From Clostridiales bacterium UBA5446 (GTDB taxonomy: Bacteria > Bacillota > Clostridia > Oscillospirales > Oscillospiraceae), in the NCBI GenBank assembly GCA_002427465.1, contig DIRC01000039.1, forward strand, positions 17,877-37,608: 19,732 bases of DNA, in the 5' to 3' direction. Positions 1 through 8,337 of this stretch are shown here, piece after piece. A program made the position numbers and the translations under genes. The notes beneath the pieces were generated by a model. The model was not told the DNA's origin and did not search any database. It saw only the letters and a program-made list of their open reading frames with translations. How positions within the stretch are numbered: position 1 is the first letter of the stretch; every line of letters starts with the position of its first letter.

Positions 1-857
1 ACAATGGCCTTGCAGCCACTTCTTTCGGCAATTCTTTCCGCGATCCGCATCATGAACCGGCGCATAACCAATGTGAAATACGCCTCCGGGCACGTTTCGC
101 GTATCGCCTCCTGAATCCGGGTAAAGGGGACGATCTCGATCCCCATGGGGCCGCACCAGTCGGTGAGGATGCGCGCCAGGGCGACAACCTTTTCCTTTGC
201 AGCCTCAGAGGTATACGGGAATGAGAAAAAATGCACGGGGATAAGCTTAATGCCCCGGCGGGCGATCATGTAGCTGGATACCGGACTGTCTATGCCGCCG
301 GACAAAAGAGTAACCGCCCGGCCGTTTGAACCCACCGGCATCCCCCCCGCGCCGGGTGTCGGCGCCGCGTGGACATAGGCGGCATTATCCCTGACCTCCA
401 GATGGACGGTCAGCTCCGGGTTGTGCACATCCACCCGGGTATCCGGAAAAGCCTCCGCCAGAAGGCCGCCCACATATTGGGACAGTTGTACGCTCGTTAT
501 GGGAAAGCTCTTGTCGGCACGCCGGGTCTCCACCTTAAAGCTTTCGGCTCGCGTCATGGCGTCCTTGAGATAGATGGCGGCCAGCGCAAAAATTGCGTCC
601 TTATCTTTTTCGCAGGCCGCAGCCCGGGAAAGGGACGAGACGCCGAAAACCTTGGTAAGGGCTTCAAACGCCGCCTCCATATCGCAGGAATCCTCCCGGG
701 GGGTCACGTATAACGTGGACTGGGCGCAGGTCACCTTGAAGCTGCCTATGGGTTTCAGCTTTTTCTGAATATTGGAAACAAGCTTCTGCTCAAAGTACCT
801 CTTATTAAGCCCCTTCAGGAAGATTTCTCCCTGCTTCAGCAATATGATATCGTTCAT
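1..857 (-). CDS. thiI: tRNA 4-thiouridine synthetase ThiI (3' end outside window)
   Basis: ThiI transfers sulfur, usually from a cysteine desulfurase, to U8 of tRNA; in many bacteria it also feeds thiazole synthesis for thiamine. I translated the minus strand directly: 285 codons are present before the window edge. An N-terminal ferredoxin-like/THUMP region (about residues 1-165) is followed by the adenylating PP-loop, SGGIDS at residues 186-191, in the context TLLSGGIDSPVSSYMIARRG. The ATG at 857 lies 2 nt after the stop of the upstream YifB-like gene, so the two are co-transcribed and probably translationally coupled. Because the C-terminus is missing, I cannot tell whether a rhodanese domain is present. 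Clostridial ThiI proteins usually lack it and end after the PP-loop domain. No frameshift is seen in the visible part. Identification is firm. Confidence 0.95.
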   Translation of the reverse strand, partial: MNDIILLKQGEIFLKGLNKRYFEQKLVSNIQKKLKPIGSFKVTCAQSTLYVTPREDSCDMEAAFEALTKVFGVSSLSRAAACEKDKDAIFALAAIYLKDAMTRAESFKVETRRADKSFPITSVQLSQYVGGLLAEAFPDTRVDVHNPELTVHLEVRDNAAYVHAAPTPGAGGMPVGSNGRAVTLLSGGIDSPVSSYMIARRGIKLIPVHFFSFPYTSEAAKEKVVALARILTDWCGPMGIEIVPFTRIQEAIRETCPEAYFTLVMRRFMMRIAERIAERSGCKAI

Positions 858-859
858 AC

Positions 860-2377
860 TTAACTCTCGTTTCTGAAATCATATGTTCTGTACTGTATCG
901 CCTCCGCCAGATGCCGCGGCAGGATATCGGCCGAATCATCCAGATCGGCGATGGTCCGGGCAACCCGAAGGATCCTGTCGTAGCTCCGTCCGGTAAGGGC
1001 CATGCTTTTATATGCCTGCTCCATGAGGGCGGAGCATGGCTCCGACAGGGCGCAATACCGCCCCATGTCCTTGGGACCCATATAGGCGTTGCACGCGAAG
1101 TCCGCGCCGGAAAACCGCTCCCGCTGCCGCTTCCTAGCGGCGTCCACCCTCAGCTTGATTTGGGCGGAGGACTCGGATTTTTCCTTGCCAGCCAGGTCTT
1201 CGTATTCCAGGGCGGGAACCTCCGCCATGATGTCTATCCTGTCCAGAAGCGGCCCGGATACCCGGGCGTGATATTTCCTGATCTCATTTTTCGTACACCG
1301 GCAGCGCCCCGAAGGATGCCCGTACCAGCCGCACTTGCAGGGATTCATGGCGCAGACCAGCATGAACCGGCTGGGATAGGTCGCCATGCCCGCCGCCCGG
1401 GAAACGGTAACGATTCCGTCCTCCAGCGGCTGCCGCAGCACCTCCCGCACATCCCGGTGGAATTCGGGAAATTCGTCCAGGAACAGCACTCCGTTATGGG
1501 CGAGACTCATTTCCCCCGGCTGGAGCTGTGCCCCGCCGGACAGGGCCGCGCCGCTGGTGGTATGGTGGGGCGACCGGAATGGCCGCCGGCAGACCATTGG
1601 ATTTTCCCGGTCGGTCAGGCCGCTGACCGAATGGATCTCCGTCGTCTGGAGCATTTCCTCCCGGCTCATATCCGGGAGGATGGTAATAAGCCTCTTGGCC
1701 AGCATGGATTTGCCCGATCCCGGCGGCCCCACCAAAAGAATATTATGCCCGCCCGCCGCGGCTACTTCCAAGGCCCGCTTCACATTTTCCTGTCCCTTAA
1801 CCTCGGAAAAATCCGGGCCTGAAACGCTTTCGGCGCAAAGGGCCGGCACCGGCGCAGGTTCGATTTCCTCCGCGCCCCTGAAATAGGCGACAAGCTGCGC
1901 CACGGTGTTTACCGGATAGACCGAAACGCCCTGAGCGAAGGCGGCCTCCGGGCCATTATCAGCCGGGACGAAAAGGCGTTTTATCCCCGCCCGCTCAGCG
2001 GCCAGAGCCATCGGCAGCGCGCCCCGCACGGGGCAAAGCCCGCCGGTCAGCGAAAGTTCGCCGAAAAACGCGCAGTCCCCCGGGGGTTCCTTGATATCGC
2101 CCGCAGCGGCCAATATGCCAAGTAAAACCGGCAGGTCATAGACCGTGCCGGCTTTTTTCGTGTCAGCGGGCGCCAGGTTTACGGTCAGACGGCTGACCGG
2201 AAATTTAAGCCCCGTATTCTTGATGGCGGCGCGGACACGGTCCCGCGCCTCCTTTACGGCGGCGTCCGGCAGCCCGACAATATCGAAGCCGGGAAGCCCG
2301 TTGGACAGAAAACATTCAACGGATACCTCATACCCCCCTATTCCCCTGATGCCTAAAGATCGTATCCTTGATACCAA
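860..2377 (-). CDS. comM: YifB/ComM family Mg-chelatase-like AAA+ ATPase, TTG start
   Basis: This family includes ComM, a hexameric branch-migration helicase that helps integrate transforming DNA in Gram-negative bacteria. Its role in Firmicutes is less settled. Numbering from the TTG start: an N-terminal Lon-S5-like domain (about 1-170, with GLPGFDIVGLPDAAVKEARD near the start), Walker A GPPGSGKS (217-224), Walker B VLFLDE (297-302), a four-cysteine cluster C347, C349, C359, C361 that may bind zinc, and a C-terminal Mg-chelatase segment with GRSYDRILRVARTIADL. I prefer the TTG at 2377 (505 aa) over the ATG at 2407 (515 aa). TTG has AGGGAGG seven nt upstream, and the family N-terminus normally begins near this LVSRIRS sequence. 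The ten extra residues are rich in Gly and look like the translated Shine-Dalgarno region. The gene lies between aspS and thiI in one minus-strand run. Confidence 0.93.
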   Translation of the reverse strand: MVSRIRSLGIRGIGGYEVSVECFLSNGLPGFDIVGLPDAAVKEARDRVRAAIKNTGLKFPVSRLTVNLAPADTKKAGTVYDLPVLLGILAAAGDIKEPPGDCAFFGELSLTGGLCPVRGALPMALAAERAGIKRLFVPADNGPEAAFAQGVSVYPVNTVAQLVAYFRGAEEIEPAPVPALCAESVSGPDFSEVKGQENVKRALEVAAAGGHNILLVGPPGSGKSMLAKRLITILPDMSREEMLQTTEIHSVSGLTDRENPMVCRRPFRSPHHTTSGAALSGGAQLQPGEMSLAHNGVLFLDEFPEFHRDVREVLRQPLEDGIVTVSRAAGMATYPSRFMLVCAMNPCKCGWYGHPSGRCRCTKNEIRKYHARVSGPLLDRIDIMAEVPALEYEDLAGKEKSESSAQIKLRVDAARKRQRERFSGADFACNAYMGPKDMGRYCALSEPCSALMEQAYKSMALTGRSYDRILRVARTIADLDDSADILPRHLAEAIQYRTYDFRNES

Positions 2378-2384
2378 CGCTCCG

Positions 2385-2391
2385 CCTCCCT
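2385..2391 (-). promoter_or_regulatory. Shine-Dalgarno that fixes a TTG start for the YifB-like gene
   Basis: On the minus strand AGGGAGG sits 7 nt before TTG at 2377. The alternative ATG at 2407 has only a weak GGGGA upstream. The motif lies inside the reading frame that begins at that ATG, which explains the Gly-rich extension seen there. Confidence 0.7.
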
Positions 2392-2441
2392 TAACCTGCT
2401 GCGCCATAATTGCCGGAATCCCCGGCGCCCGTTATGATCCC

Positions 2442-4211
2442 CTATTCCGTCACAAAACGGATTCCCAGCTCATCCATCTGCTGCTGCGACACCTGTGAAG
2501 GCGCGCCCATCATCAGATCCTGGGCGCTCTTGTTCATGGGGAAGGGGATAATCTCACGGATGGAATCCTCCCCGGCCAGGAGCATGACCATGCGGTCCAC
2601 CCCGGGGGCGATGCCCGCGTGGGGCGGGGCTCCATAGCAAAAGGCGCTGTACATCGCCGGGAACCTGGCTTTTACATCCGCCTCACCCAGCCCGACCAGC
2701 TCGAAAGCCTTCACCATGATCTCCGGATCATGGTTGCGTACGGCGCCGCTGGACAGCTCCACGCCGTTGCAGACCAAATCGTATTGATACGCGCTGATCG
2801 ACAGGGGATCGGCCTCGCCCCGCTCCGCCTTCAAAAGAATATCCAGCCCGCCATTCGGCATGGAGAAGGGGTTGTGGCAGAATTCCAGCTTACCGGATTC
2901 CTCACCGATCTCATACATGGGAAAGTCCACGATCCAGCAGAAGTCGTACCGCTGCTTATCCATATGTCCGGGTATCGACATGCCAAGCTGTTTAATGAGC
3001 ACGCCGGCAGTTTTCTGCGCCGCGGATTTTTTGCCCGCGGCAAGGCCCACAAAGCAGCCCGGCGCCAGATCCATGGCCTTGACGATCTCATTTTTCCTCT
3101 CCTGAAGAAACTTTGAGACGCCGCCCACCAGCTCGCCGTTCTCATCAAGGCGGAACCAATATGGCCTGTTTCCGGCCTGCACCTCCACATCGGCGCAGAG
3201 CTTGTCGATAAACTTTCGGGTCTCCTTAAAACCGGAAACCACCACGGCCTTGACCGTGTTCCCGGCAAAAGGCTCAAAGCCGCAGTCCTCCAGAAGGCCG
3301 GTGGCCTCCTGCGCCGTCAGGTCTATGCGCAGGTCGGGTTTATCCGTACCGTAGGTCTCCAAGGCCTCCGCATAGGGGATGCGCCTGAATGGGGCGGCGG
3401 AAGCCGTGCTGTATTTTCCGTATCTGGCAAAAACGGGAGGCAGCACATCCTCCAAAATGGCGAACACGTCGTCCTGCGTGGCAAAAGCCATCTCCATGTC
3501 CAGCTGGTAGAATTCGCCGGGGGAGCGGTCGGCCCGGGCGTCTTCGTCCCGGAAACAGGGGGCAATCTGAAAATACCTGTCGAACCCCGCCGCCATCAGA
3601 AGCTGCTTAAACTGCTGGGGCGCCTGGGGCAAAGCGTAGAACTTTCCCCTATGGTTCCTGGCGGGCACCAGATAATCCCGCGCTCCCTCCGGGGACGAGG
3701 CGGTCAGGATCGGGGTGGTGATCTCCAAAAAACCGTGCTCCGTCATGGCGCGGCGCAGGGCGGCGACCACATTGCAGCGCAGGATAATATTCTCCTTAAC
3801 CTGCGGATTGCGCAAATCAAGATACCTATATTTAAGCCGCGCGGCCTCGTCGGCCTCCCGGCTGCGGTTAATGGGAAATGGCAGTTCGTTGTACAGGCAG
3901 CGCCCCAGCACCTCTACCCCGGACGGGACGATCTCAATCTCGCCGGTGGGCAGCTTGGGATTTTTGCTGGCCCGCTCCCGGACAACGCCCGTCACGCTGA
4001 TGGTGGACTCGCGGGTGATCTCCCGGAAGGCCTTGACCTGCGCCTCCGTTTCAGCCACCGCCTGGGTGGTGCCGTAAAAATCGCGCATCACAACAAAAGC
4101 AAGGTTTCCGCTGACCTCGCGGATATTTTCCATCCAGCCGACAAGCGTAACCGTCTTGCCGACGTCCTCGATTCTCAGGTCGTTGCAGGTATGAGTACGG
4201 GATTGAAACAT
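2442..4211 (-). CDS. aspS: Aspartyl-tRNA synthetase
   Basis: AspRS charges tRNA-Asp (and tRNA-Asn in bacteria with a non-discriminating enzyme plus GatCAB). The 589-residue length is normal for bacterial AspRS. An N-terminal OB-fold anticodon-binding domain (about 1-105) precedes the class II core. Motif 2 is FRDEDARADRSPGEFYQLD (220-238), motif 3 is GVDRMVMLL (537-545), and a bacterial GAD insertion lies between them. The motif 2 form SPGEFYQLD differs from the commoner RQPEFTQID form and resembles a variant I associate with alphaproteobacteria and some Clostridia. Only 15 nt separate this gene from hisS upstream, the usual hisS-aspS pairing. The segment IREVSGNLAFVVMRD, where the discriminating residues lie, is too divergent for me to call tRNA specificity. 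Confidence 0.97.
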   Translation of the reverse strand: MFQSRTHTCNDLRIEDVGKTVTLVGWMENIREVSGNLAFVVMRDFYGTTQAVAETEAQVKAFREITRESTISVTGVVRERASKNPKLPTGEIEIVPSGVEVLGRCLYNELPFPINRSREADEAARLKYRYLDLRNPQVKENIILRCNVVAALRRAMTEHGFLEITTPILTASSPEGARDYLVPARNHRGKFYALPQAPQQFKQLLMAAGFDRYFQIAPCFRDEDARADRSPGEFYQLDMEMAFATQDDVFAILEDVLPPVFARYGKYSTASAAPFRRIPYAEALETYGTDKPDLRIDLTAQEATGLLEDCGFEPFAGNTVKAVVVSGFKETRKFIDKLCADVEVQAGNRPYWFRLDENGELVGGVSKFLQERKNEIVKAMDLAPGCFVGLAAGKKSAAQKTAGVLIKQLGMSIPGHMDKQRYDFCWIVDFPMYEIGEESGKLEFCHNPFSMPNGGLDILLKAERGEADPLSISAYQYDLVCNGVELSSGAVRNHDPEIMVKAFELVGLGEADVKARFPAMYSAFCYGAPPHAGIAPGVDRMVMLLAGEDSIREIIPFPMNKSAQDLMMGAPSQVSQQQMDELGIRFVTE

Positions 4212-4226
4212 GATGATCTTCTTCCT

Positions 4227-5582
4227 TCATTCCTTTATTATATGAAGCGCGTCCTTTTTGTTCAGGGCGGCCTTGATGTCGTTCACCGCAAGGGCCACGG
4301 GCTTTGACGCCTGCTCGCCGGTCTCCATGTTTTTCACCGTGACAACGCCGGCCTTAAGCTCATCTTCACCGATCAGGACAACAAAGGGTATCCCCAGCTT
4401 ATCGGCGTAGGAGAGCTTCTGCTTGATTTTTTTATTCTCCGCGTATATTTGTGTGCGGATGCCGGCGTTCCTGAGAATCGTTGCGGTGGCCGCCGGGACA
4501 GCGATATTGTCGGTCATGGGAATCACCAGCACGTCCGCCGGAGCCGTGACCACCGACTCGTTAAGAAGTTTCTGCTCGTCAAGAATATAAAAAAGCCGCG
4601 TCAGTCCGATGGATATGCCCGCTCCGGGCAGCTTTTTATCGGTGTAATACTCCGCCAGGTCATCATACCGCCCACCGGAACATATGGACCCGATTTCCGG
4701 ATGCCCGTCGATCACCGTCTCGTAAACCGTCCCGGTATAGTAATCCAGCCCCCGGGCAATGGTCAGGTCAATCGCAAAATGCTCCTCTGAAACCCCGAGA
4801 CTGGGCAGCAGGCCGGCCACGGCCACAAGCTCGTCCAGCCCCTGGTCGAACACCTGGTTCCGGCCGGCGCAGCCCTTGAGGAAGTCCAGAGTCTCCGCAG
4901 TTGTGCCGCGAAAGCCTATAAACTGCATGACCCGGTCGGCCAGATCGCTGTCAAGCATCAGCTCGCCTGTAAGAATATCCCTAACACTGCCGCTGCCGAT
5001 CTTATCCAGTTTATCCACGGCGCGCATGATGTCCCCGGCCTTCTCCGTCAAACCGGAAAGCTGGAAAAATCCGTTAAGTATCCTTCGGTTATTGATCCGG
5101 ATGGTAAAACGGGACAGGCCCATGGCGGTAAAAGCACGGAAAATGACCGCCGGAATCTCCGCCTCGTTCAGGATATCCAGCTTCCCGTCGCCGATCACGT
5201 CGATATCCGCCTGATAAAATTCGCGGAAGCGTCCCCGCTGGGCACGCTCGCCGCGCCAGACCTTTCCGATCTGGTAGCGTCTGAATGGAAAGGTGAGGCG
5301 GCTGTAATTTGCCGCGACATATTTGGCAAGGGGCACGGTAAGGTCAAAACGCAGCGCCAGATCCGTGTCGCCTTTTGAAAACCGGTATATCTGTTTTTCC
5401 GTCTCCCCGCCGCCCTTGGCAAGAAGCACCTCCGCCGACTCCACAGCCGGCGTATCCAGGGGCGCGAAGCCGCATACGGAATACGTATCACGGAGCGTCT
5501 CCAGCATTTTTTCCATTAGCGCCTGTTTTTCGGGCAATAGCTCCATAAACCCCGAAAGTGTGCGCGGCGGTACTTTATCCAT
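4227..5582 (-). CDS. hisS: Histidyl-tRNA synthetase
   Basis: HisRS, a class II synthetase, charges tRNA-His. At 451 aa it is slightly longer than the usual 420-430. Motif 2 is WRGERAQRGRFREFYQADID (109-128). The histidine-specific ARGLDYYTG occurs at 276-284, and the C-terminal anticodon-binding domain starts near residue 350. The N-terminus begins with PPRTLSGFMELLP, a non-Bacillus-like form. The start ATG at 5582 has AAAGGA ten nt upstream. An out-of-frame ATG lies in between. The gene follows mgsA by 105 nt, across a hairpin terminator. I could not find a convincing sigma-A promoter in that gap, so expression may depend on readthrough or a weak promoter. A GC-rich 6-bp stem (5610-5615 with 5624-5629) lies between the terminator and the ribosome-binding site. 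There is no room for a full T-box leader. Confidence 0.96.
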   Translation of the reverse strand: MDKVPPRTLSGFMELLPEKQALMEKMLETLRDTYSVCGFAPLDTPAVESAEVLLAKGGGETEKQIYRFSKGDTDLALRFDLTVPLAKYVAANYSRLTFPFRRYQIGKVWRGERAQRGRFREFYQADIDVIGDGKLDILNEAEIPAVIFRAFTAMGLSRFTIRINNRRILNGFFQLSGLTEKAGDIMRAVDKLDKIGSGSVRDILTGELMLDSDLADRVMQFIGFRGTTAETLDFLKGCAGRNQVFDQGLDELVAVAGLLPSLGVSEEHFAIDLTIARGLDYYTGTVYETVIDGHPEIGSICSGGRYDDLAEYYTDKKLPGAGISIGLTRLFYILDEQKLLNESVVTAPADVLVIPMTDNIAVPAATATILRNAGIRTQIYAENKKIKQKLSYADKLGIPFVVLIGEDELKAGVVTVKNMETGEQASKPVALAVNDIKAALNKKDALHIIKE

Positions 5583-5652
5583 ATTTTCATGTTCCTTTCG
5601 GATGGAATCGGCGCGCCTGAATCCGCGCCCGCATCAAAACCCTTTTATTGAA

Positions 5653-5676
5653 AATGGCGGGGCGAACCCCGCCATT
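5653..5676 (-). terminator. Hairpin terminator after the methylglyoxal-synthase-like gene
   Basis: A perfect 10-bp stem (5653-5662 with 5667-5676) closes a 4-nt loop just downstream of the stop at 5688. On the minus strand the stem is followed by TTCAATAAAA, so the U-tract is broken and termination may be partial. Readthrough could feed hisS. Confidence 0.7.
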
Positions 5677-5687
5677 CTCCAGGCGCA

Positions 5688-6089
5688 TCAATTCTTTTTC
5701 GGGTTCACGATATCCCGCCAGTCAAGGTCGCCGCGCCGCAGGCCATGTATCAGCACCTCGGCTGTGGCGGCATTGGTTGCCATGGGTATCAGATATTGGT
5801 CGCAAAGCCGTGCGATTCTGTTGACGCTCTCAAACCCTTCCTGGTTCGAGGGGTCGCAGAAAAACAAGACAAGGTCAATTTCATTGTATGCTATGCGCGC
5901 CCCGATCTGCTGTGTGCCCTGCTTTCCATGCAGGCAAAGCGACACCGGAAGCCCGGTAGCTTCGGAAACCAGCTTACCCGTCGTATTGGTAGCGCAGATG
6001 GAGTGGCCGGCGAGTATTCCGCAATACGCTATGCAGAACTGAACCATAAGCTCCTTCTTGCCGTCGTCGGACATCAGCGCAATATTCAT
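5688..6089 (-). CDS. mgsA: Methylglyoxal synthase-like protein with altered catalytic loop
   Basis: Methylglyoxal synthase converts dihydroxyacetone phosphate to methylglyoxal and phosphate, a bypass of lower glycolysis. The 133-residue protein has the MGS-like fold signatures: phosphate-binding ATNTTG (33-38), FFCDP (76-80) and IPMATNAATA (101-110). Aligned by eye to the E. coli enzyme, D9 and D79 match Asp20 and Asp91. The loop GGDQQ carrying catalytic Asp71 is here GTQQ (58-61), one residue shorter, with Thr in place of Asp. The His98/Asp101 segment is also not conserved. It may therefore be a non-canonical enzyme or an allosteric-type MGS domain. The start has an excellent AAGGAGG seven nt upstream, its own promoter and a downstream terminator, so it is probably monocistronic. 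Position next to mrdA recalls clostridial mre-min-rodA-mgsA clusters. The family call is firm and the activity uncertain. Confidence 0.85.
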   Translation of the reverse strand: MNIALMSDDGKKELMVQFCIAYCGILAGHSICATNTTGKLVSEATGLPVSLCLHGKQGTQQIGARIAYNEIDLVLFFCDPSNQEGFESVNRIARLCDQYLIPMATNAATAEVLIHGLRRGDLDWRDIVNPKKN

Positions 6090-6140
6090 GATAAATCCTC
6101 CTTACGGAAAAATGATTAATTTTAAAAGACTTAGATTGAT

Positions 6141-6169
6141 ATTATATAACGTGCAAAATCAAAATTCAA
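6141..6169 (-). promoter_or_regulatory. Sigma-A-type promoter for the mgsA-like gene
   Basis: On the minus strand TTGAAT (6164-6169) and a perfect TATAAT (6141-6146) are separated by exactly 17 nt in an AT-rich stretch unlike the surrounding GC-rich DNA. The predicted transcript would begin near 6134, giving a leader of roughly 45 nt. Confidence 0.75.
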
Positions 6170-6192
6170 CACAAACAACCGACTTAATAGGG

Positions 6193-8295
6193 CTATTTTA
6201 GCAGTTTATTCTCATTTTCCAGGGTATTTGACGCATTTTTAATGCTAAAATAGGAATCCAGAACGTCTCTGGCGATGGAACAAAGGTTGCTGCCGGCGAC
6301 GCCCCGCTCCAGGACTATCGCTATGGCGATTTCGGGATCGTCATAAGGTGCATAGCAGATGAAAATGGCGTTGTTGGTCTTGCCCTTGCCCAACTGGGCC
6401 GTACCCGTCTTCGCCGCCACGTCCACCGGATATCCGAAAAGATCCGCATATGCGGAGCCGGCGGGGTCGTTGGCCACAAGGTACATGCCGTACTGCACGG
6501 CCGCGTAGTTATAGTCCGGGGATGACACCGTGGAGAGCACATCGGAGCCGCTCTCCAGAATTTTTTCCGAATAGTCGTAACTGCGCACGCTTTTGAGGAT
6601 GGACGCCGAATACCTTGTCCCGCCGTTGGCGATCGCCGCGCAGTATTCCGCCAACTGTAATGGAGTGAACAGGCTGTCCGACTGGCCGATAGCGGCCTGG
6701 AGCGCATCCCCCTGGGTCCAGGACTCGCCCGTAATTTCCTCATGGTTTTCCCGGTTGGTCATGTTGCCCACGGTTTCCGGCAGTTCTATTCCCGTCGGGA
6801 CTCCGAGACCGAAGCGATGGGCGTATTCCACCAGCTTATCAACGCCAAGCAGGTCGCCCACGGTATAGAAGTAGTAGTTGCACGAATCGCGTACCGCCGT
6901 TGAGATGTTCTCATTCCCGTGGAGTCCATCCGGATAGATCCAGCAGGTTGGGGTGTAGCCCGCATAAGCATATTTCGTAAAAATGCCCTGGCATTTTATC
7001 GTCTCCTCGGTGTTGATGATGTTCTCCGTCAGGCAGGCGATCGCCGTGCAGGGTTTAAACGTGGACCCCGGGGCATATGCGCCCATGAGCGCCCGGTTGA
7101 AAAGCGGGTCGTTCTCCGCCTCAAGCAGCCCGGAATAGTCCTCAATCATGGTATCCAGCCTGTAAGTGGGATAACTGGCCAGCACCAGTGGCTCGCCGCT
7201 TGTCACGTCCACCACCGCAATGGCGCCCCCCTGAATATCTTCGGCCACTTTATCTAAGGCGCCGATTGACTCCGCTTCTAGATTGGCCGTATCCCTGGCC
7301 CGCTGAAGCCGCGTAATGCCGGCCTCCAGCGCCTTTTCCGCAGCTTCCTGGAGCTGTAAGTCTATCGTCAGATACAGATGGTTCCCCGGCTCCGGTTCTT
7401 CGGTATATAAGGTATTTGTGACCGTGCCGCCGGCCGTGCTGGTGATTTGGGCCTCTCCATCCTTGCCGTGGAGGTAACGCTCAAAAGCCAGCTCGACGCC
7501 GTCCTTGCCCACCTTGGCGTCCATCTTGTAGTCTCCGGTCTTCGAATACCGCTCGTATTCCGTGTGGTTCATCAGGCCGATATACCCCAGCAGATGCGCG
7601 GCATACTGCGTATTGTATTCGCGGACAAAGGACGTCTCAATCTCCACAATATCGCCGTAAGCCTCCATCAGCTTGGAGATGAGGGCGATTGACGCGTCCT
7701 CCACGAAAATATATTGCGTGGTGGCAAAATTCTGCGCGTATCGGACGTTGATCTCATACCGGATTCCGGCCACCGTCCGCATATCCTCGGCGGAATAATT
7801 GTTGTCGATGCCGTATCTGGTTCTGAAATAGCTCATAAGCTCCACGGCCGTGGTGCCTTCATCCATATCTTTATCCCTCAGATACGCCTGCAGCATGGTT
7901 TCCTGTATGCTCGTCATGGCCGTATACTCAAAGGGCGGCTCGAGGGTGACGGGAAGCTCGTCAATATAGGTATCCCCGCAGGCCCTGACGATACCGACAA
8001 TATCCAGAATGGCGGCATTTGGATCTTCCAGATCTCCGTAGAACAGCGCGTCCGCGTTGAGCTTGATATTATAGCATTCCCGGTTTGAAACCAGCACCCG
8101 GCCGTAGCGGTCATAGATATTCCCGCGGGCGGCCGTCACCGCAGCCGAGGTTACGATATTGTTGCGGCTTTCCTCATAGTAGGCCGCGCCCTCAATAATC
8201 TGGAGCTTATAGAGAGTGACGGCATAGGTGCCTACCAGGACGGCGATGAGCAGGCTGAGCGCGAAAAGCCTGGATGTTTTAATCAGTTTTCCCAT
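6193..8295 (-). CDS. mrdA: Penicillin-binding protein 2 (class B transpeptidase, elongation)
   Basis: PBP2 is the DD-transpeptidase that cross-links peptidoglycan in the elongasome, working with a SEDS polymerase and MreCD at the membrane. The 700-aa protein has one N-terminal transmembrane anchor (about 9-30) and a dimerisation/pedestal region with RGNIYDRYGRVL (58-69). The transpeptidase domain carries all three active-site motifs: STFK (411-414, catalytic Ser411), SCN (471-473) and KTG (629-631). AAAGGA seven nt before the ATG supports the start. It follows mreD after 42 nt and belongs to the same unit as maf, mreC and mreD. It could also be annotated mrdA/pbpA. The mre neighbourhood favours elongation over a division (FtsI) role. 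Confidence 0.95.
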   Translation of the reverse strand: MGKLIKTSRLFALSLLIAVLVGTYAVTLYKLQIIEGAAYYEESRNNIVTSAAVTAARGNIYDRYGRVLVSNRECYNIKLNADALFYGDLEDPNAAILDIVGIVRACGDTYIDELPVTLEPPFEYTAMTSIQETMLQAYLRDKDMDEGTTAVELMSYFRTRYGIDNNYSAEDMRTVAGIRYEINVRYAQNFATTQYIFVEDASIALISKLMEAYGDIVEIETSFVREYNTQYAAHLLGYIGLMNHTEYERYSKTGDYKMDAKVGKDGVELAFERYLHGKDGEAQITSTAGGTVTNTLYTEEPEPGNHLYLTIDLQLQEAAEKALEAGITRLQRARDTANLEAESIGALDKVAEDIQGGAIAVVDVTSGEPLVLASYPTYRLDTMIEDYSGLLEAENDPLFNRALMGAYAPGSTFKPCTAIACLTENIINTEETIKCQGIFTKYAYAGYTPTCWIYPDGLHGNENISTAVRDSCNYYFYTVGDLLGVDKLVEYAHRFGLGVPTGIELPETVGNMTNRENHEEITGESWTQGDALQAAIGQSDSLFTPLQLAEYCAAIANGGTRYSASILKSVRSYDYSEKILESGSDVLSTVSSPDYNYAAVQYGMYLVANDPAGSAYADLFGYPVDVAAKTGTAQLGKGKTNNAIFICYAPYDDPEIAIAIVLERGVAGSNLCSIARDVLDSYFSIKNASNTLENENKLLK

Positions 8296-8337
8296 TTGTA
8301 AGTCCTTTCATGAACTGAAGAAGCGGGCGGCAGCCGG

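Noticed and set aside
911..1822. Plus-strand open frame of 303 codons opposite the YifB-like gene
   Set aside because: The other strand encodes a protein with Walker motifs and family cysteines. The plus-strand product is rich in Pro, Gly and His without family likeness.
5583..5687. T-box riboswitch upstream of hisS
   Set aside because: Only 105 nt separate mgsA from hisS. The hairpin there is a simple 10-bp terminator-type stem, and I see no T-box sequence or specifier stem.
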